Below are positions 25,405 through 32,639 of a stretch of DNA of 64,000 bases, one piece after another. The translations under genes were made by a program, and so were the position numbers. Below the pieces are notes generated by a model. That model ran no database searches. It saw only the letters and a program-made list of their open reading frames with translations, and was not told where the DNA came from. Origin of the DNA: Gemmatimonadota bacterium (lineage in GTDB: Bacteria > Gemmatimonadota > Gemmatimonadetes > Longimicrobiales > Gaopeijiaceae); the NCBI GenBank assembly GCA_030428885.1, contig JAUIEJ010000007.1, forward strand, positions 62,001 through 126,000, written 5' to 3'. Every line of letters starts with the position of its first letter. The stretch's first letter is position 1.

Positions 25405-26676
25405 TCACCCCCGATGCCACTCGTGGCGATGGATGAGCCGGTTCATGACGCCCTGGGCCGGGCAGGTCGGCGGCTGCCCCGCCGCCGCCTCCAGGTGGCG
25501 GGCCAGTTCCCGGGCCGTGGGATACCGGGCCACCTGCATGAAGCAGAGGGGCTCGCCCGTGGCGCGCTGCAGCGTTCGGCACACCTCCCGAGCCGCCTCG
25601 GGATCTCCCCCCCGGTCGAAGAAGTGGCTGTCGGGCCCCAGGCCCGGCTGGCCCAGGGCGTCCCGGAAGGCGTGGGTGACGGCGTCCACGAGGGCCGCGT
25701 CGCCTCCGCCGGACGCCCCCGGCGACGTCTCCGCGGCCGGGGCAGCGGCCGGCGCCGCGACCGCCGCCGGTGCCCCGGCGAGATGCCGTGCCAGCTCCCG
25801 GATGGTGGCGTAGCGGAAGAGGTCCACCACCGACACGGCGAGTCCCGTCTCCCGGGTCGCCCGCTCGGCCACCCGCAGGGCCGCCAGGGAATCGGCCCCC
25901 GCCTCGAAGACGGGGGTGTCTGGGGCGGGCGCCGGCGCCTCCAGCACCTCGGCCCACGCCGTCGCCAGCACGGCCTCGACTTCCCGGGGCGTCATGGCCG
26001 GGCCGCGGGGGGGCCCGTCCGAGGCCGTTCGGCCCCCGGCGGCCACGCCCAGCTCCCGGGCGGGCACGCCCACCACCGTCACTCCGGGCGCCACCCGGTC
26101 CACCACCGACGAGCCGGCGCCCACGGTGGCCCCCGCCCCCACCACGATCTCGGGCAGCACGGTGGCGTTGGCCCCCACGTACACCCCCTCGCCCAGCTCC
26201 ACCCGGGCGTTGAGCACGGCGTTGGCGGCCACGACGCAGCCCGCACCCACCCGGGACTCGTGCCCCACCACCGCCCCCATGAACACCACCGATCCGGCCC
26301 CCACGTCGATCTCGGGTCCCAACACCGCCCCGGGATACACCAGGACGTCGGAGGCCAGCGTCGCCCCCAGCGTATCGACGCCGGGAGCCACCAGCCCCAC
26401 CCACGGCACCCCGTACGCCCCGATGACCTCCCCGGCCCGGCGGCGCCCCGCCGTGGTCCGGGCCACGAGATTCACCACCCCGTCCACGGCGGGGTCGGCG
26501 TCGGCCAGGGCCGAGAAGGGCCCCACCACCTCCACACCCAGGAGCCGAAGGCCCCGCTTCGCCGGGTCGTCGTCCAGCAACACGATGCGATCCCACGCGG
26601 GTCGCGCCTCGTTCACCCGCAGGGCGAGACGCACCCCCTCGGAGTTCCCGGCCCCGCAGAGATACAGGGTGGCCAT
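25405..26676 (-). CDS. NeuD/PglD-like sugar O-acyltransferase fused to two carrier-protein domains
   Basis: The 423-residue protein has three parts. Residues 1-210 form a NeuD/PglD-type transferase: a Rossmann-like start (LYLCGAGNSEG, VLLDDDPAKRG) followed by left-handed beta-helix repeats with the expected catalytic histidine in VVGHESRVG. Residues about 225-300 form a carrier domain with the phosphopantetheine motif GADSLAAL, Ser263. Residues about 325-400 form a second carrier-like domain in which the motif reads RGGDPEAA; Pro359 replaces the serine, so it cannot be loaded. Known relatives of the first part acetylate amino sugars from acetyl-CoA; a fused carrier suggests the acyl donor is instead tethered. 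The gene follows the radical SAM gene by ten bases in the same operon. Its pathway is unknown. Confidence 0.82.
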   Translation of the reverse strand: MATLYLCGAGNSEGVRLALRVNEARPAWDRIVLLDDDPAKRGLRLLGVEVVGPFSALADADPAVDGVVNLVARTTAGRRRAGEVIGAYGVPWVGLVAPGVDTLGATLASDVLVYPGAVLGPEIDVGAGSVVFMGAVVGHESRVGAGCVVAANAVLNARVELGEGVYVGANATVLPEIVVGAGATVGAGSSVVDRVAPGVTVVGVPARELGVAAGGRTASDGPPRGPAMTPREVEAVLATAWAEVLEAPAPAPDTPVFEAGADSLAALRVAERATRETGLAVSVVDLFRYATIRELARHLAGAPAAVAAPAAAPAAETSPGASGGGDAALVDAVTHAFRDALGQPGLGPDSHFFDRGGDPEAAREVCRTLQRATGEPLCFMQVARYPTARELARHLEAAAGQPPTCPAQGVMNRLIHRHEWHRG

Positions 26677-26686
26677 GGCCCCCTCC

Positions 26687-27610
26687 TCACGCCGTTCCGG
26701 AGGTTTCGGGGCGGAGCCGTTCGGCGGCCCCGGTCATCCAGTCCTGACAGGTGTGGCACCGCTCGGGCAACTCGTCGTATCGGTGGGCCAGGTGCAGATC
26801 GCGATAGCGCCCGAGCTCGCCCCACAGATGGGCGATGGAATGCTCCCACGCGTTGCCCACGCCCTCTTCGTACTCCATGTCGCCGGGGCAGCGGGGCACC
26901 CGCCCGTCCCAGAAGACGTGCATCATGGTGATGGCCCACGGACACGGGATCCGCTCGTCGTCGGGCACGCACAGCGACGTCTGGAACTTGCCGCCCCAGG
27001 AGAGCTGCCGCCGCACCTTCACCACCGCCCCCCGGTCGTGCCAGAAGCGGGTGTAGTCGTCGAGCTCGTGGGCGTTGTAGTCCATCTCGATGAACTGCAC
27101 CTGGATCTCCGGACCCCGGCCCAGGGCCCGTCGCCGCTCCAGGAGTCCCTGGACGTTGGCGTAGACCACGTCCCGGTCCCCGCCGGTGCGAGCCCGCTCG
27201 TACGACGCCGCGGTGAACCCGTCGATGCCGATGACCACGAGGTGCGCCCCCGAGTCCAGGAGCCGGTCGGCCACGTCCCCGGTCAGGAGCATGCCGTTGG
27301 TGTTCACGTTGAGGGACTCCAGCCCCACCTCCCGACCGTAGGCCAGGATCTCGAAGAGCCGGTCGGGCTCCAACAGCGGCTCGCCGCAGAACGAGAACCA
27401 GCACTCCGTGCGGGGAGCCGTGGCGGCGATCTCGTCGGCCATCCGCTTCCAGAGGGCCAGGGGCATCACCCCCTTGAGCCGCTTCATGGTGGGGTGGTAG
27501 CACATGCTGCAGGCCAGGTTGCACTCGGCGCACGTCTCCACGGCGAACTTCTTCGGAAACGCGAAGGGCTGCAGGGTCGCTTCGATGCGGGACAGTTCGG
27601 CGTGGGGCAT
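26687..27610 (-). CDS. Radical SAM enzyme with SPASM-like C-terminus
   Basis: The 307-residue protein has the radical SAM cluster motif Cys30-x3-Cys34-x2-Cys37 (ECNLACSMC), the GEP motif (FSFCGEPLLEPDR) and VNTNGMLL. The C-terminal 90 residues carry further cysteines (IPCPWAITM, RCPGDME, ERCHTCQDW) that fit a SPASM/twitch domain holding one extra Fe-S cluster. Enzymes of this class modify peptides or sugars, or rearrange carbon skeletons, by radical chemistry. It lies four bases after an Rrf2 regulator gene and ten bases before the acyltransferase-carrier gene, so the three form one unit. The substrate may be a carrier-bound group, which is inference only. Confidence 0.85.
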   Translation of the reverse strand: MPHAELSRIEATLQPFAFPKKFAVETCAECNLACSMCYHPTMKRLKGVMPLALWKRMADEIAATAPRTECWFSFCGEPLLEPDRLFEILAYGREVGLESLNVNTNGMLLTGDVADRLLDSGAHLVVIGIDGFTAASYERARTGGDRDVVYANVQGLLERRRALGRGPEIQVQFIEMDYNAHELDDYTRFWHDRGAVVKVRRQLSWGGKFQTSLCVPDDERIPCPWAITMMHVFWDGRVPRCPGDMEYEEGVGNAWEHSIAHLWGELGRYRDLHLAHRYDELPERCHTCQDWMTGAAERLRPETSGTA

Positions 27611-27614
27611 GGGC

Positions 27615-28037
27615 CTATCCGGGTGCGGGGACCCGCTCCATGCGGGCCGCGTCTTCGACGGAGGTCTCCTCCAGGAAGGCGATCCACCGGGCCCGGACAT
27701 CGCGGAACGAGGCGTGGGCCGAGCAGGGAACGTCGTCGGAGCAGACGTCGTGGATGCCCAGGATGCACGAGGGGCGGCTCCGGAATCCCTCGAAGACCTC
27801 CACGGCCTCCACGAGGGCGATCTCCGCCGCCGGACGCGCGAGACGGTATCCACCGCCTCGTCCTCGCACCGCCTGGACCAGGCCCGCTGCCGCCAACGCC
27901 CCGAGCACCTTCGAGAGGTAGTTCGCGGGCACGTCGATGGCTTCCGACAGCGTGCGCCCCGGCAGGTACTCGGGCGCGCGGGTGTCGGCCAGGGCCACCA
28001 GGGCTCGCAGGGCGTATTTCGAGGTCGTGGTCAGCAT
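27615..28037 (-). CDS. Rrf2 family transcriptional regulator with Fe-S cysteines
   Basis: The 140-residue product matches Rrf2 regulators. It has a winged-helix start (TTTSKYALRALVALAD), the recognition region (VPANYLSKVLGALAAAGLV), a wing (GRGGGYRLARP), and three cysteines spaced Cys-x7-Cys-x5-Cys (SCILGIHDVCSDDVPCSAH), as in cluster-binding members such as IscR and NsrR. It therefore probably senses iron-sulfur status, nitric oxide or redox. ATG 28037 is preceded by AAAGG. It is the first gene of the operon with the radical SAM enzyme and likely controls that operon through the AT-rich site just upstream. Confidence 0.9.
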   Translation of the reverse strand: MLTTTSKYALRALVALADTRAPEYLPGRTLSEAIDVPANYLSKVLGALAAAGLVQAVRGRGGGYRLARPAAEIALVEAVEVFEGFRSRPSCILGIHDVCSDDVPCSAHASFRDVRARWIAFLEETSVEDAARMERVPAPG

Positions 28038-28047
28038 ATAGTGGACC

Positions 28048-28075
28048 TTTGCATGTACAAATCCTCTTTGCAAGT
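28048..28075 (-). promoter_or_regulatory. AT-rich promoter/operator candidate of the Rrf2 gene
   Basis: TTTGCATGTACAAA at 28048-28061 is an imperfect palindrome (10 of 14 symmetrical positions), followed by a further TTTGCAA half-site at 28067. It stands out in very GC-rich surroundings and begins 10 bases upstream of the Rrf2 start codon. Rrf2 proteins commonly bind such sites and repress themselves. Confidence 0.4.
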
Positions 28076-28295
28076 CCGGGACCACGTCGGGGCCCGACCC
28101 GCACACCGCCGTCCGCGGCCACGAACGGCCCGTCCCCCTTCCCTCCGAGGGCCGTCTCCGCCGCGCCCGTGCCACGTCCCGCGGCTCCGTTCGTTGCACG
28201 AACGCGGCACTCCGGCGACCGGGCGTCCCCTTTCTAACGAACCGCCGGGCTGGAGTGTCCATGTCGTTGAGCCACCCTCCGGACACGGGCGCCCA

Positions 28296-28332
28296 GGAAC
28301 CTTTCCCCCGGGCGTACGTATCGAGACGATAC
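28296..28332 (+). promoter_or_regulatory. ECF-type promoter overlapping a perfect palindrome, upstream of the bat-like operon
   Basis: GGAAC at 28296-28300 is separated by 16 bases from CGTA at 28317, the classic spacing of an ECF sigma promoter. The -10 part overlaps GTATCG-AGA-CGATAC (28318-28332), a perfect 6-bp inverted repeat that a repressor could use. The predicted transcript would have about 100 untranslated bases before the GTG at 28430. Confidence 0.45.
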
Positions 28333-28429
28333 CCCGGTGTGCGCGGCCCCGGCCCCGGATCCCCTGGGATCTCGGAGCGTGGGGCCGCGTCGTCCGGGGG
28401 GTCCGCTGGACCCTTACCGGAGCCTCTTC

Positions 28430-29317
28430 GTGCGGCCGTTTCCGACGCTGCTCGCCGTGGCCGCCGTCGCCGCCTCGGGGGTGATCGTGGCCCGCACCGC
28501 TCCCCGTCCTTCGACGGGGACCGATGTCGCGCGGGCCCCCACGACTCCGGCCCTCGGCGAGGTGCCCCGGGGTTTCTTCGCGCCCCCGTCCGACCTCCGC
28601 CTCCCCGACTCGCCCCAGGATCCGCTCCCCGAGGTACGGGAGTTCTTCTTCACCCGGGCGGCGTACACGTCCGGGGGCCGGGGCGGCTGGGGCGGATTCG
28701 GGCGACGGGGGCAATCCTGGCGGACCGACTATCCCAAGGCCGACCGCCAGTTCATGGTGGTGCTCAAGCGCCTCACGAACCTCGACGGCTACGACTACGA
28801 GAACGCGATCCTCCTGGACGATCCGAACCTGCGCCGATTCCCCTTTCTCTACGCCCTGGAAGTGGGCTACATGGCTCTGACCGAACCCGAGATCGAAGGT
28901 CTGCGCAGCTACCTCGAGGCCGGCGGGTTCCTGGTCATCGACGACTTCTGGGGACTCCAGCAATGGCGGAACTTCCAGTACAACATGGCCCGGGTGCTCC
29001 CAGGGCGTGAGATCGTGGACCTGCCCATGGACCACCCCCTCTTCAGCGCCTTCTACGACATCGAGGAGGTGCGCCAGACGCCGGCCATCGGACGGGGTGT
29101 CGGGGGCCGGCCCACCTGGGAGGGAGGCGAAGACACCCGGGTGCCCATGGTCCGGGGAATCTTCGACGACGAGGGCCGCCTCATGGTGGTCATCAACTGG
29201 AACACCGATCTCGGCGACGCCTGGGAGCACGCCGAAAACCCGTTCTACCCGCTGGAATACTCCACCTACGCGTACCAGGTGGGGGTGAACATGGTGGTCT
29301 ACGGGATGAGCCACTGA
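28430..29317 (+). CDS. DUF4159 family protein, first copy
   Basis: From the GTG at 28430, which has GGAG about seven bases upstream and begins a signal-type helix (PTLLAVAAVAASGVIVA), the protein has 295 residues. The DUF4159 domain is visible in EFFFTRAAYTSG, DYPKADRQFMVVLKRLT, EVGYMALTEPEIEGLRSYL and GGFLVIDDFWG. The fold resembles class I glutamine amidotransferase/ThuA domains without obvious catalytic residues. A second copy of the family lies in the same operon. DUF4159 genes commonly travel with MoxR, DUF58 and BatA genes, and are thought to act in envelope maintenance; their precise role is not known. Its stop overlaps the next ATG by one base. Confidence 0.85.
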   Translation: MRPFPTLLAVAAVAASGVIVARTAPRPSTGTDVARAPTTPALGEVPRGFFAPPSDLRLPDSPQDPLPEVREFFFTRAAYTSGGRGGWGGFGRRGQSWRTDYPKADRQFMVVLKRLTNLDGYDYENAILLDDPNLRRFPFLYALEVGYMALTEPEIEGLRSYLEAGGFLVIDDFWGLQQWRNFQYNMARVLPGREIVDLPMDHPLFSAFYDIEEVRQTPAIGRGVGGRPTWEGGEDTRVPMVRGIFDDEGRLMVVINWNTDLGDAWEHAENPFYPLEYSTYAYQVGVNMVVYGMSH

Positions 29318-31593
29318 TGGAGCGGATCTTCGAGGCCCTCTTCAAGTTCCGCCCCCTCCTCTTCCGGGAAGGCGACCTCACCTTCGCCACCCCGTGGCCC
29401 ATGGCCCTCCTGGTGCTGGGCGCCGCGGTCATCGCGGTCCTGGCCGTGGCCACCTACGGCACGGCCCGGGGACGATCGTCGCCGGGCGACCGCACGGTGC
29501 TGGCCACCCTGCGGCTGGCGGCCCTGGGCATCCTGACGTTCTGCCTCATGCAGCCCACCCTGATCCTCTCGTCCACGGTGGCGCAGCGGAACTTCGTGGG
29601 AATCCTGGTCGACGACTCCCGCTCCATGACCCTCCCGGGCGAGGACGGCCGCCCCCGGAGCGTCACCGCCACCGAGACCTTCGGCGCCGACTCCGAGCTG
29701 GTGGAGGCCCTCTCCGAGCGGTTCGCCCTGCGCTACTTCCGGTTCTCGGGCGACGCGGGCCGGGTGCCGGGCCCCGAGGCCATGGGCTTCGACGGCACCC
29801 GCACCGATCTGGTGTCGGCCCTGGATCGCGCCCGGGAGGAGCTGTCGTCGGTGCCCCTGTCGGGGCTCGTGGTCCTCTCCGACGGCGCCGACAACGGCGG
29901 TCGGGCCCTGGCCGAGGCCATGGTGCCCCTCCAGGCCGCCTCCGTGCCTGTGTTCACCGTGGGGCTGGGCGAGGAGACCCTCGACCCCGACATCCAGGTG
30001 GGCGAGGTGGAGCTGCCCCGCACGGCCCTCCAGGGATCGGCCCTGGTGGTGGACATCCTGGTGAGCCACCGGGGCTACCGGGGACGCCGGGTGCCGGTGG
30101 TGGTGGAAGACGGCGGCCGGATCCTCGTGGAGGACTCGGTTACGCTGGAGTCCGACGGAGAGCCCGCCGTGGCCCGGGTGCGGTTTTCCCTCGACGAGGC
30201 CGGTCCCCGCCGGATCCGGGTCCGGGTCCCGGCCCAGGACGGCGAGGCCGTGGTGCAGAACAACGTCCGGGAGGTGTCGGTCGAGGTGAAGGCGCGCCGA
30301 CAGAAGATCCTCTACTTCGAGGGCGAGCCCCGCTACGAACTGAAGTTCCTGCGCCGGGCCATCGCCGACGACCCCAACGTCCAGGTGGTGGTGCTTCAGC
30401 GCACCGCCGACAACAAGTACCTGCGTCTCGACGTCGACGGCCCCGATGAACTGGTCGACGGGTTCCCCGACACCCGGGAGGAGCTGTTCGCCTACCAGGG
30501 GCTCATCCTGGGCAGCGTCGAGGCCAGCTTCTTCACCAGCGATCAGCTCCGCATGATCGCCGACTTCGTGTCGGTGCGGGGCGGAGGCCTCCTGGCCCTG
30601 GGCGGGCGCAACGCCCTGGCCGAGGGCGGCTACGGCGGCACCGCCGTGGACGAAGTGCTCCCCGTGGTGCTGGAGGAGCCGGCCCCCGATCCCCGGCGGG
30701 CCTACACCGAAATGAAGGTCGGGCCGACGCCCGCCGGCGCCTCCCATCCCGCGGCCCAGCTCCGTACCGAAGACGCCACCCCCGACTCCCTCTGGGCGGC
30801 CCTTCCACCTCTCTCCACCCTGAACCGCATCGTGCGGGTGAAGCCCGGCGCAACCTCGCTCCTCGCGGGCGACGCCGGAGACGAACAGCGGGTGGTCCTG
30901 GCCCATCAGCGCTACGGACGGGGCAAGGCCCTGGCGTTCGCGGTCCAGGACTCGTGGATGTGGCAGATGCATGCCGACGTACCCCTGGACGATCCGAGCC
31001 ACGAGATCCTGTGGCAGCAGATTCTCCGGTGGCTGGTGGAAGGGGTGCCGGACCAGGTCGAACTCCGGGCCGAGCGCGACGCCGTGGAGCCCGGAGAGCG
31101 GGTCCGCATCACCGCCGAGGTCCTGGACTCCACCTACCTGGCCATCAACGACGCCTCGGTGGTGGCCTCGGTGACGGCCCCCGACGGGTCGGTGGAGCAG
31201 CTCGTCATGGAGTGGACGGTGGACGAAGACGGCCTGTACGCCGCCGAGGTCCAGCCCACCTTCGCCGGGTCCTGGACGGTCGACGTCTCGGCGGCCTCCG
31301 AAGGCGCCATCGTGGGCTCGGGGGTGCTCCACGTCGACGCGGGTCCCAGCGACGCCGAGTACTTCGACGCCGGGCGGCGCACGGCGGTCCTGGAGCGCCT
31401 CGCCGAAGACACCGGGGGCCGATTCTACACGCCCGAGACCGTCTCCAGCCTTCCCGAGGACCTCCAGTTCACCGGGGGGGGCGTGACCCTCACCGAGGAG
31501 CGCGACCTCTGGGACATGCCCATCCTGTTCCTCCTCCTCCTGGGGCTGGTGGGCGCCGAATGGGGCTATCGCCGCATGCGGGGGCTGGTATGA
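29317..31593 (+). CDS. Membrane vWA protein with amidotransferase-like domain
   Basis: The 758-residue protein has two N-terminal membrane helices (about 29-47 and 65-80), then a vWA domain with MIDAS motif DDSRSM and LSDGADNGG, Ig-like segments, and a class I glutamine-amidotransferase-like domain (about 325-440, YFEGEPRYELKFLRRAI, GGGLLALGG). A last membrane helix lies near the C-terminus (ILFLLLLGLVGAEWGY). This layout matches proteins of BatA/MoxR clusters in several phyla. The metal site may bind partner vWA proteins or be loaded by the MoxR ATPase in the same operon. It overlaps the following gene (ATGA). Confidence 0.87.
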   Translation: MERIFEALFKFRPLLFREGDLTFATPWPMALLVLGAAVIAVLAVATYGTARGRSSPGDRTVLATLRLAALGILTFCLMQPTLILSSTVAQRNFVGILVDDSRSMTLPGEDGRPRSVTATETFGADSELVEALSERFALRYFRFSGDAGRVPGPEAMGFDGTRTDLVSALDRAREELSSVPLSGLVVLSDGADNGGRALAEAMVPLQAASVPVFTVGLGEETLDPDIQVGEVELPRTALQGSALVVDILVSHRGYRGRRVPVVVEDGGRILVEDSVTLESDGEPAVARVRFSLDEAGPRRIRVRVPAQDGEAVVQNNVREVSVEVKARRQKILYFEGEPRYELKFLRRAIADDPNVQVVVLQRTADNKYLRLDVDGPDELVDGFPDTREELFAYQGLILGSVEASFFTSDQLRMIADFVSVRGGGLLALGGRNALAEGGYGGTAVDEVLPVVLEEPAPDPRRAYTEMKVGPTPAGASHPAAQLRTEDATPDSLWAALPPLSTLNRIVRVKPGATSLLAGDAGDEQRVVLAHQRYGRGKALAFAVQDSWMWQMHADVPLDDPSHEILWQQILRWLVEGVPDQVELRAERDAVEPGERVRITAEVLDSTYLAINDASVVASVTAPDGSVEQLVMEWTVDEDGLYAAEVQPTFAGSWTVDVSAASEGAIVGSGVLHVDAGPSDAEYFDAGRRTAVLERLAEDTGGRFYTPETVSSLPEDLQFTGGGVTLTEERDLWDMPILFLLLLGLVGAEWGYRRMRGLV

Positions 31594-32639
31594 GTCGCCG
31601 CCGGCGGATCATGGGACTCCCGACCGCCGTCGTGGCCGTCGCCGTGGGACTCGCCGCAGCACCCCACGACGCCCGGGGGCAGGACGCCCACCTCCTGGTG
31701 GTGGTGGGAATCGGCGGAGACCCGGCCTATACGGAGCGGTTCCTGGAGTGGGGCACGACCCTCCGCACCGCCGCCATGGAGCGGTACGGGCTGCCCCCCG
31801 AACGGGCGGTGCTCCTGGCCGAAGATCCCTCCATGAGCGACGCCATCGCCGGCGAGTCCCGGCGGGAGCGGGTCGAAGAGGAACTTCGCGCCCTGGCGAG
31901 CCGGGCCGCCCCCGACGATCGGGTGATGCTGGTGCTCATCGGCCACGGGTCGTTCCGGGGGTCGGAGGCCAACTTCAACATCCCGGGTCGGGACCTCTCG
32001 GCGGCGGAGTACGGCGCGCTCCTGGACGCCCTGGCCACGTCGAAGGTGGCGGTGGTGAACACGGCCAGCGCCAGCGGGCCCTTCACCCAGCTCCTGGCAG
32101 CCCCGGGTCGGACCATCATCACGGCCACGGCCAGCGGCGGCGAACGCAACGAGACCCAGTTCGGGCAGTACTTCGCCGCGGCGTGGGAGGACGGCGAAGC
32201 CGACCTCGACAAGAACGGCGCCGTGTCGCTCCTGGAAGCGTTCCAGTACGCCCGGAGCGAGACCCAACGCTTCTACGACGACGCCAACCTGCTCCTCACC
32301 GAACACGCCCTCCTTGAAGACGACGGAGACGGCGAGGGCTCGCGGGAACCGGGCATGGACGCCACCGACGGCGCCCTGGCCGCCGGCTTCACCCTGGGCG
32401 CCCCCGGTGCCCGGGGCGCAGTGACCGCCGACGGCGCCGTCTCGCCCATTCCCGCCACCACCGACTCGGTGCTGGCCCGCCTGTACGCCGAACGGGCCGA
32501 CCTGGAGGGCCGGGTGGCGGCGCTCCGGCGCAGCCGGAGCTCCATGGACCCCGACGACTACGATCGGGAGCTGGAGGCGCTGCTGGTGGATCTGGCGCTG
32601 AAGAGCCGGGAGATCCGGGACCGGGAGGGCGGCGAATGA
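31590..32639 (+). CDS. Secreted legumain/caspase-fold protein with Cys-to-Ser change
   Basis: The 349-residue protein starts with a leader (GLPTAVVAVAVGLAAAPHDARG). The body resembles clan CD peptidases, specifically the C13/legumain type: DAHLLVVVGIGGDPAY, VMLVLIGHGSF with His119, and VVNTASASGPF. In legumain the last segment reads EACESG, so the catalytic cysteine aligns with Ser160 here. The His-to-Ser distance is 41 residues, the same as His148 to Cys189 in human legumain. The protein is therefore probably a binding or pseudo-protease member, unless serine is catalytic. The C-terminal 60 residues form a charged coiled-coil. It is coupled by four-base overlaps to genes on both sides. Confidence 0.75.
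   Translation: MSRRRRIMGLPTAVVAVAVGLAAAPHDARGQDAHLLVVVGIGGDPAYTERFLEWGTTLRTAAMERYGLPPERAVLLAEDPSMSDAIAGESRRERVEEELRALASRAAPDDRVMLVLIGHGSFRGSEANFNIPGRDLSAAEYGALLDALATSKVAVVNTASASGPFTQLLAAPGRTIITATASGGERNETQFGQYFAAAWEDGEADLDKNGAVSLLEAFQYARSETQRFYDDANLLLTEHALLEDDGDGEGSREPGMDATDGALAAGFTLGAPGARGAVTADGAVSPIPATTDSVLARLYAERADLEGRVAALRRSRSSMDPDDYDRELEALLVDLALKSREIRDREGGE

Larger units (their letters stand above)
28038..28429. other. 392-base divergent intergenic region
   Basis: Apart from the Rrf2 operator at its left end and the ECF-like promoter plus palindrome at its right (28296-28332), I see no gene. An open frame from GTG 28337 joins the DUF4159 gene, but its first 31 codons lack any leader or recognisable feature. 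Confidence 0.55.

Noticed and set aside
28337-28429. Extension of the first DUF4159 gene to GTG 28337
   Set aside because: The added 31 codons have no ribosome binding site or leader features, whereas GTG 28430 has GGAG upstream and begins a signal helix.
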